A stretch of DNA of 64,000 nt from Blastobasis lacticolella (GCA_905147135.1 LR990043.1:20957584-21021583); one strand, 5' to 3'. Numbered from the stretch's first letter, positions 39,000-56,559 are shown. Notes: generated by a model from the letters alone, not told the origin. Numbers and translations: made by a program.

Positions 39000-39811
39000 G
39001 AACTATGTAGATGGGCTTTGTAGGGTCTTGCCCTGATAATTGGTTGTGTACCTACTTACAGTTATTAAGATTATTTTTCAAGTAACTATTTAGCTCGTAG
39101 AAACATTTATTTTAAATTTTAATGTAATAGTTTTTATGATTTTTGTTCAGGCTCTCCAATTTGACTCTCCAATTCATTAAATTATGTTCTGAAAATGAGA
39201 GGAAACTATGTTTGTTTCGAAGCGACCATTACTCCTAAATGTTCTCCTAAACGTTCTCCTAAACACACAGAACCCTGATGAACCCCAACGATAATAGGGA
39301 ACGGCTCTGTGCTCTGCCCACTTATGTGCAACGTGATATTAGAGGTACAGTATCCTAGGAAGTGCCTCCATGGCTGTCGCCCTGATAGACTCGGACAAAC
39401 AGGCACTGTAGGGAGCTTTAATCGATCAGAGAATTTGCAAATAGGATTTTCATAATTAAATTGTTGTAGAACTATTAGGACAGTAGTGTGACAAGTTTTT
39501 TTTTTTTTTAAGATTGGAAATCTTCGAAATACACAAAGTCATCCGGGGACATGCGTGGACATATGGAATTGCCCGAAAATGGACTAAAGCTCCTCTATGA
39601 ATCCACAACCGCTTTTTATCGGAACACCACAGGACCTCATAGATAGTTTTTGCTGTGATGTTCCAGCGTAAACCCAAGCAGTGCTGGGTCAGTCTACACA
39701 TGCAGGAAACGTCCTGATACACTAGGACGTTTTCCAGTTATGTGGAACCGTGCAATGTAGGGAAAGAGACCCCCGTCTCTTCGCCGCTGGTTCCACTAGG
39801 AAATCTGATTA
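39000..39811. other. Repeat-derived stretch before CR1-like copy B
   Basis: 39640-39811 is an inverted relative of 24480-24650; 39500-39510 has a short poly(T). Nothing else recognised. Confidence 0.4.
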
Positions 39812-41042
39812 CATCAAGGGGCCATTCTGTCTCCTGTCCTTTTTTCTATATTTATTAATAGTATCACCTCTTGTTTGTCTTCTTCCCATCATTTCGATGC
39901 AGATGATCTACAGTTATATGGATCGGCGCCGGTCTCCGGTTGGGTTGAGGCTGCGCGGTTGCTGAACGATGACCTGTGCAAAATTGAGCGTTGGGCTGGT
40001 GAGTATGGTTTTAGAGTGAATGCCTCAAAGTCACAAGCAATTGTGATTGGCAATCAACTCTTTATCACCTAATTGAAAAGTGTTGACTTGCCTAATTTGA
40101 CTTTTAATGGAACCGTCATTGAGTTCAGCGAATCGGTCAAGAACTTGGGGGTCTTATTCGACCAAACCCTATCATGGTCTACCCACATCGGCGAGGTTAG
40201 CCGCAGAGTCTTTGCGTCCTTTCATTCTCTCAAGAGGTTACAAAATTTCCTAAAGTGCTACTCGTGACCTCCCTCATTCTCCTGCTGCTGGACTATGGTG
40301 ATGTTGCCTATTTGGACCCGACCGAGGAGCTGTTGTCCCGATTGGAGCGTTTGCAGAATCTGTGCATTGCTTATATTTTTGGGTTGCGGAAATTTTATCA
40401 CGTGTCCGAATTCAGAGCGAAGTTGAACTGGCTCCCCATTCGACAGCGTAGGGACAATTTGACACAATTTGGACATTTATACCAAATACTAGTTAATCCC
40501 TCTGCGCCTGAGTACTTGCGCGAGTGGTTCAGTGGCTTTTGGCCACAGCGACAGCTGGAGATTTCCTCATATCATTCAGCTGGGTATGAGAAATCTTTCA
40601 GAGTGTATGCGGCACTGCTGTAAAACTCGCTACCTGAGGAGATACAGGACGCACGCTCACCTGTTTCCTTCAGGGAACTTCTGAAGAAGCATTTCCTCAG
40701 AATTTGATGTTAGAGCTTCATATATTTATATATGTTTATATTTATAACATGGATATATGTTTATGGGTATGTATATTTATAGTACTTACTTACTGACAAG
40801 TTTTACTAGTCTTGTTAAATATATTGAAATTAAGTCTTTGGTTATTTTTAAAGTAGGACTCTTTAAAGTAGGTACTCTTATTGCCTCTACCGCTCGCTAA
40901 AGCTCCTTTCGGCTTATCTAAGGTTAGCTGGAAGAGATCCATTTGTGGGATGAGTTCGCCTTTGCTTTGTAACTGTTTCTTTTTGAAATGTACTAAAAAT
41001 GTACTATGTTGTTGCAATAAAGAGTTTACATACATACATACA
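39812..41042 (+). mobile_element. CR1-like LINE 3' part, copy B
   Basis: Longer copy of the same LINE. The frame shows QGAILSPVLFSIFINSIT, the polymerase box FDADDLQLYGS, NLGVLFDQTLSWSTHIG, then the same C-terminal region as copy A. Broken by stops (for example after NQLFIT and at YAALL) and frame changes. Ends in AATAAAGAGTT and (TACA)n at about 41020-41042. Confidence 0.85.
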
Positions 41043-41044
41043 TT

Positions 41045-41870
41045 CACCTTTTTCCCTGATTCGCTCAGCAGCCTCCTTCTGCCTTATCACTTCTTGGCAG
41101 AAGTTTGCCACCGTTTGCCAATTTGCTTCACTATCGAGCATGGCCCTTACGACCGCTGCTAGTGAGAGATCTCCGCTGATGGCTAGAACCGCACGCCGCT
41201 CTGACTTCCAGGCAGCGCACACCTCTAGGGTGTGCTGAGCCGAGTCTTCGGCAGCCCCGCAGTGGTGACACATTGGTGTCGCTTTCCTTTTAGCTATTTG
41301 GTACACATACTTTCCAGCCAGAAACAGACGTGCTCAGACAGTATCTGCACCAGACGGAAAGTCAGCACTGCATGTTTTCTGTCTACCTGTCTTTCTGTCT
41401 ACTCCTGAACGTCCTCCTGGGCGTACAGCGTCGATAGTCCGTCGTCCATATGTCGGATTTTTGAGACCATCCCCTCATAATCCCATAACAATACCTTGCG
41501 CTTCGCGCCTACTTTGGTTTACATTTTTAATTTCGTCCTGCCACTTGGAAGTAATATACCGAATCAAGAATTTCTGCGTTCTTGCTGGCATCCAGCTCCC
41601 AAGGAGGGATGCCAGCAAGAACGCAGGCGGCGCCCATCGACACCGTACTGTATCCTCGTATTGCACTCACTGCTATTATCCGCTGCGGTCTACGCAGCCA
41701 CAGCAGTTCTGTTATCAGCAGTGAGAGCATCCGACCAGACAGGTGCACCATGGAGGGCCATTCTACGTATTACCCCTGCATACAACCGCCGACATTTTCT
41801 ATTGGGACCCTCCAAGTTCGGCATGAGGCGTCCAAGGGCAGACGCTGCCGCTACAAGCCTTGGCTAAACG
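41045..41870 (-). mobile_element. R1-clade-like LINE fragment
   Basis: Minus-strand pieces: RLYAGVIRRMALHGAPVW, IIAVSAIRGYSTVSM with VLAGIPPWELDA, LTFRLVQILSEHVCFWL, and the C-terminal zinc-knuckle segment CHHCGAAEDSAQHTLEVC followed by QEVIRQKEAAE. These match the end of R1/TRAS-type reverse transcriptases. Frames are broken. It lies tail-to-tail against CR1-like copy B. Long plus-strand frames here are antisense shadows. Confidence 0.8.
41574..41626. repeat. Perfect 20-bp inverted repeat
   Basis: CTGCGTTCTTGCTGGCATCC at 41574-41593 and its exact complement at 41607-41626, separated by 13 bp. It lies inside the R1-like fragment. Confidence 0.85.
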
Positions 41871-41874
41871 GAGA

Positions 41875-42650
41875 AAATGATCGCCGAATCCCCATATTTC
41901 ACATACTGCCCTGCGATACTAGTCTCGATCGGTCTGCATTTTAAAGTTCAGCTTTTGTGGCTTTTGTGGATCATTTTTATGACGGTGCTGCTTAGTGACA
42001 AACCTCGGTTGAAACCTACCACCGGAAACGACTACTTGGTTGGAACCACGCAGATGTCTCTTGAGGATTCAGCGGAAACGAGTGGTATCGGTCATAAAAC
42101 TCAAATGAAACTGGAATGCATAATCATGGACGATGCAATAAGTTCTCTTTACATGATAGCCTACGAGATGGCATTTTACTGAACGTGATATGTAGGAAGA
42201 TCAATTTCCCTCATTAACATTAATGTACACCATTATCTAATAAAAATTGTATGGCAGTAGTGAATGGAACAGGAAGAAGGCCGATATGTGTGTATCACGA
42301 TCAAATCAGAGATATTTATGGGGAATAAGAAAAAAATTGCTAAACATATTAAATATGCTTGGATAATTCACAAGAAGTACCAGGGTAAAGAATTCACAAT
42401 ACAAGAAGCAAAGCTTGCGTTATGGGTAAGACAAAACTGCTAAACTAGTTTTTTTTAAACACACACTTATCATACATACAACACTAAGACCTGTAACAGA
42501 AATTAAAATTCATCACTTAAATTTTTGCCCAGCTGTTATCCATCTGAACCACTCTAATCGGCGAAGCGAGAAAGGTTTATCACATCGTAGCATGTGTAAC
42601 AATAATGTTCTCTGCCTAGCCCTGCGGTAAAAAGGCGTGACGTTACGTAT
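41875..42650. other. Unassigned stretch upstream of copy 6
   Basis: No recognisable gene. Open frames of about 100 codons at 41877-42182 have no motif I know. The right part (from about 42545) returns to sequence shared with the 5' flanks of copies 1, 2 and 4. Confidence 0.4.
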
Positions 42651-43125
42651 ATATAACAGTACACTGCAGGACTTAGAGCCTCTCTCATGAAAGAGGAGGT
42701 TATTGCCATAATTTCTACGCTTGGCCGACGGGTTGGAAATCGCAGTGTTTTGCCTTCGCTTTGTACGACACCTACGAGTGTAAGGACTGGTGCTATCTAC
42801 TGTGTACCAGACATCACACGGCTAGGTTACGTATATATCTATGCATTATTTGTCTTGACAATTAATCCTACGGCGTATTTTTGGTATCAGCATAACATAC
42901 CGGTACTTTAACCTTCATTATAATAAAAGGACAAACGTTTATAATAATAATTTATTTTCTACGCATACCTATAAAATTTTACATAACAACCCAACAACCT
43001 TCAAATCATTCACATAATTTTGCGTATGCACTTTCAAGTTATTTCAGTAATGTTGAAGGCGTAATATTTTTATGTGCTTAGCCTAATTAACCAAAATATT
43101 TATTTGTAAATAGTTTTCTTCCGAT

Positions 43126-43159
43126 CACGTGGTAAAATTACATCAAATGAGTATATAAA
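43126..43159 (+). promoter_or_regulatory. Core promoter of copy 6: TATA box and E-box
   Basis: CACGTG (43126-43131) and TATATAAA (43152-43159) lie about 50 bp before the ATG at 43208. Confidence 0.7.
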
Positions 43160-43207
43160 CAAGCCACCTTTGATGAATTGTGTTACTAGCATTCACAATC
43201 TTGGAAG

Positions 43208-47660
<4,453 letters not shown>

Positions 47661-47763
47661 ACAACGGAATTCTTTAATTCCATGTATTATTTCTGTGGTA
47701 CCATAAATAGGTAATTGTAACTACTTTAATTCATGTATTTTGATTATTTCTTTTGGTGATGGT

Positions 47764-47769
47764 AATAAA
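47764..47769 (+). terminator. Polyadenylation signal of copy 6
   Basis: AATAAA about 105 bp after the stop codon. Matching signals in the same 3' context follow copy 2 (12374-12379), copy 4 (28721-28726), copy 6' (60285-60290) and psi5 (38352-38357). Confidence 0.6.
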
Positions 47770-48770
47770 GTAAGGGATCTTTAATTGTTTATTATTTCAA
47801 ACTTTATGCTCCATAACGATATATCAGACGGAATTGCAACCAAACTTTGCCATTTTTGTTTGTGTAAGAAAACTATTCCTGAAATCCAATCGAAAAACAA
47901 CTGTTGCGTGAATAGTGTTTAAACCTGTTATTTGATCTTAGCTTGGCATTTATTGTTTTCTTTTCACAAGCCTGTTACAAGTAACAATCCTAAATATGGG
48001 TATGTTGTAGCAAGTGCTACGTAAATAATAGCTTTTATAAGAAATGCGTCAGTTAATGGATCTACTCAGTCATAAACGAGCAGACGTTCTATCAGGGTAG
48101 ACAGGAGATGGCCCTTAATTTCTTTTAAATATTCTCGGCGAATCCGAACATCTCACCTTACGGGGAAGTACATTCCACGTGAGGTGAGCTGTTCGGTAAA
48201 TAAATTATCGTAGAAGCTTGTCACATGATAGGGCATTACCATCGTCAAATCTCGGGAAGAGCACAGAGATCTACTCTGTATGTCGGAATACGTCCATGTC
48301 CAAAATTTTATCCATAACAGGACAACAAAACACCTACATCAAACGCGAAAGGATTAGTGTGGCTAACAATAGATTAGACGATGGCTTCACTGTGTGCATA
48401 TCTCGGCGAATTCCAATGTCCCGGAGAATCTAAATGCCTCAGGTACGGACTTTGATCTCAGTGCTCTCCAGTACACTTCAAAGAGCGATAACTGCAGCGG
48501 TTGATTTTTTTTTATTTGATTGCTTATTACTGCAATACGCATTCTAAAAGTTCTGAATTATTTGTCTTATCTACACACTAAGTATTTCGCAAATGGGAGA
48601 TACAATTTTTTTTTGATAAATAGTTTATTTTCTGTGCATACAAATAATACCTCTAGTTATTTTTGGTATTTGCCTTGTAGATATTCCATTAATGTGGGAT
48701 ATGCAATATTATTAAAAACAAAGTATTTATTCGTACATAACTTTGCCACCAACTACGTTTTAAAATAACA
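47770..48770. other. Intergenic DNA between copies 6 and 7
   Basis: Contains ACGGGGAAGTACATTCCACG and GGTGAGCTGTTCGG (48155-48200), like parts of lepidopteran retroposons, then sequence shared only with the mirror at 59212-60285. No gene recognised. Confidence 0.4.
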
Positions 48771-48836
48771 TCGACTTTGTTTATAAACAAGGTGCCTTCT
48801 ACTAAACTGTATTATTAGCATTCACAGGCCCTGAAA

Positions 48837-51116
48837 ATGTTTATGCTAACCCTGTTGTTCGTCTGCGCCAGCGCAGCGCTCGCGACGCCTTCAGAAAAGC
48901 AGATATTCGACCTGGACGATGAAGCGCAGCTGCTCCAGTTATTTAACACCTTCAAAAAACAATACCAAAAGAACTACCACCCATTTGAGCACTGGGCGCG
49001 CTATTACATTTTCGTGAGGAACTTGGCCAAAATCAATGCGATGAACGAACAGGATCCTACTGCAACTTATGGTACCTATGATTATTTTTTCATTTTATAA
49101 TTTTTATGATATTAGGTACAATTCAGAGATTAACAAAGGGCGAAATTAAATTTAGTTTTTTGAAACATTACTTCGAGAGAAAGATACACTTTCCTTGTAT
49201 CTGTTAGTGCCCACGCACTTCCTACGTAACCTAATGTATGATGCACATTAATTTCAATGCAGGTATAAACGAATTCGCCGATATGAGTACGGAAGAATTG
49301 CTGGCCACTCGAACTGGGCTCGTATACGACCCCAGCTTCATTCCGACATCTGTTGTGAACGCCAGTGATGTCCCAGACATTGAGGCCTCGGAACAATTCA
49401 ACTGGCGTGCTAAAAATGCCGTCACGAGCGCCAAGGACCAAAGCGGCTGTCGCTCCTGCTGGGCGTTCAGTGTCGTAGGTTCACTCATATTTTTTAAATT
49501 GATTTTGTATTAACGCTATAACTACATATCCTATGACTTTTCTTGCAATGTATTCAACACATTCCATTAAGAAATGCCAAATGAACTAACTTATTTATAG
49601 AGTCTTGTGTTCCTTGAGGACATTTTGTGTCCCACATTAGTCCTATAGAGATAAATGAAAAAAATTATTGTTTTTGCTAAGATTCTACGAGGATTGCAAA
49701 ATATTTCTAATTATCGGTGTACAGCACGTTTACTAAGTATCTATTACTTGTTATGGCAGTACCTTCTGATGTAAAATCCGGGACACATTCAATGACCCGA
49801 ATGATCACAATGTTTCCTCGTTTTAATTGGCAAGTAATTGTTTTAGGAAACATCGAAGGGCAATACGCTATTAAACATAAACAATTGGTTGATTTCTCTC
49901 CCCAACAATTGGTTTCTTGTAACAAACAAGATAATGGCTGCAACGGCGGTTATATGACTGCCGCTCTCCAGTAAGTGAAACAATGTTAAACTTTATTTTC
50001 ATATCAATATTTCATTCGTCGGTTTTATTCATTACTTGAACACTAACGGGGTGAGGGAGATCATAGTGATGAAACCTGCACATGCAGGCATTTGTATGTG
50101 TTAACATGATCCAATCTAGTCAGATTCTACTGGGAACACTCTATATGTATCTATATGTACAAGAATTACTCTATATATAGAAGATACAAATAATAATTTC
50201 TAGAATAGATTTACGAGTATTTTCGTGCTAAAATTTAGAGTCCGTACTGGTCTACTGATTTATTTTTGTTGATTAATCATTGACAGATGTGACAATTACA
50301 AGTTTAATTTGCCTGTGTTTCAGATCACTATTTAAGTCCGGAAGTATAGAGACTGAACAAGACTATCCTTACACTTCCGGCAAAACTGGTATCGATGGTA
50401 CATGCAAACTTGACAAAAGCAAAATAAAAGCGGTTATAACTGAATCCAAAGCTATTAGTGGCCACTGGGCCGCTTTCCATAGGTATATGATATCTACTAT
50501 ATTTAATAAATATCTATTTAAGTGCATGATATTTAATGTCTGTAGTAATTACACCTTCGACGAGTACCAAAGAAGTGTAATTTATCCCCTACCTGGTGCG
50601 CTACGCCCTTCAGGATAGTAAAGTAAAAGTAAAACATGATTACTGCACTTACTCCCAAGGCGCAAAACATACAAGACAACTACAAAAAAAAAAAAACAAA
50701 AAAAAAAAAAAAACGCCAATTTCATTAGCTGTGCAATGGAGATGTGCAATGGGCCGCACTCAATACAATGCCACGCTGTCACAGTGGCGCTGGATTTCAG
50801 TGCGCCCCATAAAGTAAGAGTACTTTTGGGATTGGTTCCGCGGCTGCCTCGTGCAACTGGCGGCAATAGCTGCCATTGGCGCACAACCGGAACTTGAAAT
50901 GAAAATCAGCGGAAATTAAGAGTTTAACCCCAGGAATGGTTTCTAGAAAACTCATTTAGTATTAAAGAAAATTTGGTAATTACGAACAAAATAATTTTGT
51001 TTAATCCCTAGCTATTAAGGCCAAACAAGTACTATTATACACCGGCGGAATAATTAAGCAGTGCAGCGTAGAAGAGAGGGTAAACCATGGAGTTCTGTTA
51101 GTTGGATACGGAGAAG
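48837..51116 (+). pseudogene. Cathepsin L-like protease copy 7 (exons 1-5, frameshifted, no exon 6)
   Basis: Plus-strand copy downstream of copy 6. Exons: 48837-49071 (one codon shorter, NYHPFEH), 49263-49478, 49847-49970, 50324-50482, 51012-51116. Exons 1-3 are open. Exon 4 has lost 41 bp and gained one codon relative to copy 6 (net -38), which shifts the frame and removes the TMSEDQVAQ segment. Exon 5 is open with one extra codon (QCSVEERVNHGVLL). Exon 6, which would carry the catalytic Asn, is absent: intron 5 runs straight into the palindrome centre near 51394. The active-site loop reads SGCRSCWAF, with Arg at the usual Gly next to the nucleophile. Either a pseudogene or a source of non-coding RNA. 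The start has a TATA-like TTTATAAAC (48780-48788). Confidence 0.87.
50590..50900 (+). repeat. Insertion with internal poly(A) in intron 4 of copy 7
   Basis: Runs from CTACCTGGTGCGCTACGCCC through an A-rich stretch (about 50685-50713) to GCAATAGCTGCCATTGGCGC. The mirror image is at 51905-52195. It predates the inverted duplication. Not a family I can name. Confidence 0.5.
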
Positions 51117-51230
51117 GTAATATAACATATTTCTACATCTTTTTTTATAATAGACAAGACAGGCATTTGACTGCCATCTCACCTGTTGGCAAGGGAAGAT
51201 GCGGCCGAAGATTCTTGGAACAGCCTTTTC

Positions 51231-51556
51231 CGTACCGGGTACAAGACCCGTAATTTACGGGTACAAGAAACACAAGAAACCTGCTTTGTTAGCGTGTTTT
51301 TGTTATTCATTAAAACGATAAAATAGGAAAACATTATATGTCGTAATTTTGGTTAGTATATTATTGATAGTAAGCTATTTTGTTATTTGTAACTAGGTAA
51401 CTAGACACCGCGTCACATTCCGCGCCAATATTTTGTTCGGACGCTACGCGGTAACTAAGCGCCGACGTACAAACGGACCATAAGAAGATATGTACACACC
51501 GTGTACCTGCGAGTGTGTTCTCTGCTCAATGTAATCTGGACGACTTCAAGGCTATT
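51231..51556. other. Spacer at palindrome centre
   Basis: 326 bp of unique sequence between the arms. Its right part (about 51490-51556) is the 5' continuation of a LINE 3'-end fragment whose remainder forms the innermost part of both arms. No gene seen. The palindrome breakpoint therefore falls inside a LINE fragment that had inserted in intron 5 of the ancestral copy 7. Confidence 0.8.
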
Positions 51557-51650
51557 GAAAAGGCTGTTCCAAGAATCTTCGGCCGCATCTTCCCTTGCCA
51601 ACAGGTGAGATGGCAGTCAAATGCCTGTCTTGTCTATTATAAAAAAAGAT
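51490..51650 (+). mobile_element. LINE 3'-end fragment at the palindrome centre
   Basis: Related to 45560-45720: shares GTCAAATGCCTGTCT and the GGTGAGRTGGC segment. Its inner 90 bp or so also appear inverted at 51141-51230. Confidence 0.7.
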
Positions 51651-54400
51651 GTAGAAATATGTTATATTACCTTCTCCGTATCCAACTAACAGAACTCCAT
51701 GGTTTACCATCTCTTCTACGCTGCACTGCTTAATTATTCCGCCGGTGTATAATAGTACTTGTTTGGCCTTAATAGCTAGGGATTAAACAAAATTATTTTG
51801 CTCGTAATTACCAAATTTTCTTTAATACTAAATGAGTTTTCTAGAAACCATTCCTGGGGTTAAACTCTTAATTTCCGCTGATTTTCATTTCAAGTTCCGG
51901 TTGTGCGCCAATGGCAGCTATTGCCGCCAGTTGCACGAGGCAGCCGCGGAACCAATCCCAAAAGTACTCTTACTTTATGGGGCGCACTGAAATCCAGCGC
52001 CACTGTGACAGCGTGGCATTGTATTGAGTGCGGCCCATTGCACATCTCCATTGCACAGCTAAGGAAATTGGCGTATTTTTTTTTTTTTGCTTTTTTTTTT
52101 TTTTGTAGTTGTCTTGTATGTTTTGCGCCTTGGGAGTAAGTGCATTAATCATGTTTTACTTTTACTTTACTATCCTGAAGGGCGTAGCGCACCAGGTAGT
52201 GGATAAATTACACTTCTTTGGTACTCGTCGAAGGTGTAATTACTACAGACATTAAATATCATGCACTTAAATAGATATTTATTAAATATAGTAGATATCA
52301 TATACCTATGGAAAGCGGCCCAGTGGCCACTAATAGCTTTGGATTCAGTTATAACCGCTTTTATTTTGCTTTTGTCAAGTTTGCATGTACCATCGATACC
52401 AGTTTTGCCGGAAGTGTAAGGATAGTCTTGTTCAGTCTCTATACTTCCGGACTTAAATAGTGATCTGAAACACAGGCAAATTAAACTTGTAATTGTCACA
52501 TCTGTCAATGATTAATCAACAAAAATAAATCAGTAGACCAGTACGGACTCTAAATTTTAGCACGAAAATACTCGTAAATCTATTCTAGAAATTATTATTT
52601 GTATCTTCTATATATAGAGTAATTCTTGTACATATAGATACATATAGAGTGTTCCCAGTAGAATCTGACCAGATTGGATCATGTTAACACATACAAATGC
52701 CTGCATGTGCAGGTTTCATCACTATGATCTCCCTCACCCCGTTAGTGTTCAAGTAATGAATAAAACCGACGAATGAAATATTGATATGAAAATAAAGTTT
52801 AACATTGTTTCACTTACTGGAGAGCGGCAGTCATATAACCGCCGTTGCAGCCATTATCTTGTTTGTTACAAGAAACCAATTGTTGGGGAGAGAAATCAAC
52901 CATTGTTTATGTTTAATAGCGTATTGCCCTTCGATGTTTCCTAAAACAATTACTTGCCAATAAAAACGAGGAAACATGTGATCATTCGGGTCATTGAATG
53001 TGTCCCGGATTTTACATCAGAAGGTACTGCCATAACAAGTAATAGATACTTAGTAAACGTGCTGTACACCGATAATTAGAAATATTTTGCAATCCTCGTA
53101 GAATCTTAGCAAAAACAATAATTTTTTTCATTTATCTCTATAGGACTAATGTGGGACACAAAATGTCCTCAAGGAACACAAGACTCTATAAAGAATTTCT
53201 TAATGGAATGTGTTGAATACATTGCAAGAAAAGTCATAGGATATGTAGTTATAGCATTAATACAAAATCAATTTAAAAAATATGAGTAACTAACCTACGA
53301 CACTGAACGCCCAGCAGGAGCGACAGCCGCTTTGGTCCTTGGCGCTCGTGACGGCATTTTTAGCACGCCAGTTGAATTGTTCCGAGGCCTCAATGTCTGG
53401 GACAACACTGGCGTTCACAACAGATGTCGGAATGAAGCTGGGGTCGTATACGAGCCCAGTTCGAGTGGCCAGCAATTCTTCCGTACTCATATCGGCGAAT
53501 TCGTTTATACCTGCATTGAAATTAATGTGCATCATACATTAGGTTACGTAGGAAGTGCGTGGGCACTAACAGATACAAGGAAAGTGTATCTTTCTCTCGA
53601 AGTAATGTTTCAAAAAACTAAATTTAATTTCGCCCTTTGTTAATCTCTGAACTGTACCTAATATCATAAAAATTATAAAATGAAAAAAAAAATCATAGGT
53701 ACCATAAGTTGCAGTAGGATCCTGTTCGTTCATCGCATTGATTTTGGCCAAGTTCCTCACGAAAATGTAATAGCGCGCCCAGTGCTCAAATGGGTGGTAG
53801 TTCTTTTGGTATTGTTTTTTGAAGGTGTTAAATAACTGGAGCAGCTGCGCTTCATCGTCCAGCGGGCTGATTACGTAACTCTGTTGCCGACTAGTCTCGC
53901 GCTGTTGCAAGCAAAATGGTTGAAATTCTCACTTTTGCGATCACGTATCTTCCATTTGACGGATTCAGTCGCAAACAAAGCTCCATTGCAATAGCAACCG
54001 GAATTTGACATATCGATAAAATTTATTCGTATGGAAATGCGATTACGTATCTTTCTTGCAATGAAAGTGGCAGCTCGATTCCGCAACCGGTCCCGTTGCA
54101 ATTGCAACAACTCAAAAGCTGTTTCCGTGGGCTGTTTCAACAGCGCCGAAAACATAGTTTAACTATAAAAACCTTGTTTATCTTCGTTAAATTTGTTATT
54201 TGTGTTATTTGTTAAATTAGTTGTTAAATTTTTTGCATTGTTATATGTGTAAGTGAGATAAATCTTCATTTTTTCTACCTTGGAAATGTAAGTATCGGAA
54301 TTAAATATTCTCTGTGTTTTGTATATATTTTCTGTGTTCTGTATATTCAGAATAGACTAGAAGTTACTTTTAAATGCTACTTTACAATTTCAGTACAATA

Positions 54401-56175
54401 ATGGCAGGCGCAATTCTTTGGCATTTTGCGGAGGAGCAACGTCGAAAGAAGGCCTTAAAGGTCAGTCGGCGTGCCATGAGGGACGCCAGCAACCCTTTCG
54501 CGCTGCCTGCTTTGTGGCGCAGTTCCGCTTTACCAAAGAAGCCTTCCATGGGTTATGCCGCGAAATAGTGCCACTCATGCAAGCTCCTAAACGGAATACA
54601 AATTCGCCAAGAACTCAAGGTAAGTTCCTAGTCGTCTATGGGTACCCAACTACATAGGTATAACTTGGTATAACACTGACACATATTATGTACTTGATAT
54701 AAATATATTTTTTCATGTTTGTATAGGTTCTTGCAGCCTTGAGCTTCTTTGCGCGAGGTTCATACCAACGCAGCATCGCGACTTCTTTCATGCATAATAT
54801 GTCGCAGTCACCTCTGTGTAATGCATTGGAAAAAGTCACGAACGTATTAAATTCCGGCTTAATACTGTCGAAGTAGATCCAGTTTCCTACGAGTACACAG
54901 AGGGAAAGAAGGGAGCGGATTATGACCGAGTAAGTGTCTACGTATATAGTATCTGTATTTTTACTATGAACTGCTAATTAATATTATAAATGTGGAAGTA
55001 ACTCTTGTCTGTCTGTTACGCTTGCACGGCCAAATCAATGAACCGACTTTGGAGATAGTTTAGCACCTGAGGATGGATTTAGGCTAATTTTTAATCCCTT
55101 CCACTCGCTAGCTCGCACCATATAGGTACAACAGTCAACGCGGGCGGAAAGTTGATATATTATAAATGAGAAAGTAACTTTCGTCTGTCTGTCTGTTACC
55201 TACGCTCTCACGGCTACACCTATAACCACTACACCTATTTTGATGAAATTTGGTATGGAAATAGTTTAGCACGTTGATTTCTTACATGTTTATAACTAAT
55301 AGGGGTAGGTAAAATTGGAAGTAAAAACTGGAATAAATTTTAAAAAATGAATTATTATAAGTAAATTTAAACAGGTTCTGACCGTAATTGATATATGTGA
55401 TATATCGTCACGGGGTGATAACAACATTAGACGTTAAACGTGTTTAAAATTTTATTGTAATATTTTTATTCTATTCCTTCTAGTTTCATGAACATGACTG
55501 GAATGCCGGGAACGATTGGGTGTATCGATGGCAGCCACATCGCTATTATACGGCCAGACGTGCACGAAGCGGCGTACTATAATAGAAAGGGTTACCACTC
55601 CCTCAATGTGATAGTTGTAAGTTTTTTTACAATGTAATTTAATTACAGATAAATTTAAGATTGAGAAAAAATACCAAAACATTTTATATTATTATACTCT
55701 TTATTGCACAACAACTTCGAAAATACAATAATAAAATATACAAATGCGAGCTTATCCCTAATAACAATGATATTCCCCTATTTGGTAACATCAACAATAA
55801 AATAGTATACTTGTTTCAGATATGTGATCGATACCTAAATGTATTGCACGTGGATGCGTCATATGGAGGAGCAGCCCATGACAGTTTTATTTGGGGTCAA
55901 GGGGAGGTTAAAACTTTCATGGAGCAGCTGAACTTGAATAGAGAGAGATGCTGACTCTTGGGTAAGTAAATAATTGACATTAATGAAGACCAAGGTGATA
56001 GCTTGACAGCACCATGTGACTTATTTTGTTTGTTTTAGGTGATTCTGGATTCGCTCAAAGAGCTTATATGATGACCCCGATATTGAGAGCTGCAGAGAAT
56101 TCTCCAGAGGAGTATTATACAAAGGTCCACTGCAGCACATGCGACTTATATAAGTTGTTTTATAAATTAAAATAG
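54401..56175 (+). pseudogene. Harbinger transposase, inactivated
   Basis: Split transposase gene with plausible exons 54401-54619, 54727-54929, 55484-55616, 55820-55961 and 56039-56175. Recognisable in order: FRFTKEAFHGLCREI, VLAALSFFARGSYQ, MSQSPLCNALEKVTN, IGCIDGSHIAI (first catalytic Asp), VDASYGGAAHDSFIW (second Asp) and GDSGFAQRAYMMTPI. The third catalytic acid and the C-terminal block are missing: the frame stops at 56173-56175. Two Trp codons have become stops (TAG 54874-54876, TGA 55952-55954), and at least two frame changes occur in the first exon. Introns contain further lepidopteran repeat pieces (about 54985-55330). It cannot encode an active transposase. Confidence 0.88.
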
Positions 56176-56559
56176 TACTTTCTATCTCACTGTCGTTTAC
56201 TTTATCATTATCACAGCCTGTTACTTGATGTACATATAATATTCATTCCAATCATATTTCATAAGATATAAACACATATGATTGGATCTTTTACTAATAA
56301 TATCCATATTCAAAATAAAATCACTTTTAGTCCCTATGGATTACTTAAGAGCTATTTTCTTCCCTGTTTTTGAATAATACGAATCTATACATAGTATAAA
56401 TCAAAGTCGCTTCCCGCCGTCTGTCTTTATGCATCTATGTGTGTATTTATACGATTAGATCTTTTAAACAACGCAACGGATTTTAATGCGGTTTTAAACA
56501 ATAGTTAGAGTGATTCAAGGAGACGGTTTATATGACGGCGTATATGAAAGACGCAGTGC

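Noticed and set aside
41461..41944. Overlapping plus-strand open frames of 87-123 codons
   Set aside because: They are antisense to a recognisable minus-strand R1-like reverse transcriptase fragment and have no motif of their own.
49130..49488. 103- and 85-codon minus-strand frames opposite exon 2 of copy 7
   Set aside because: Shadows of the protease exon on the other strand; the same shadow appears mirrored at 53332-53643.
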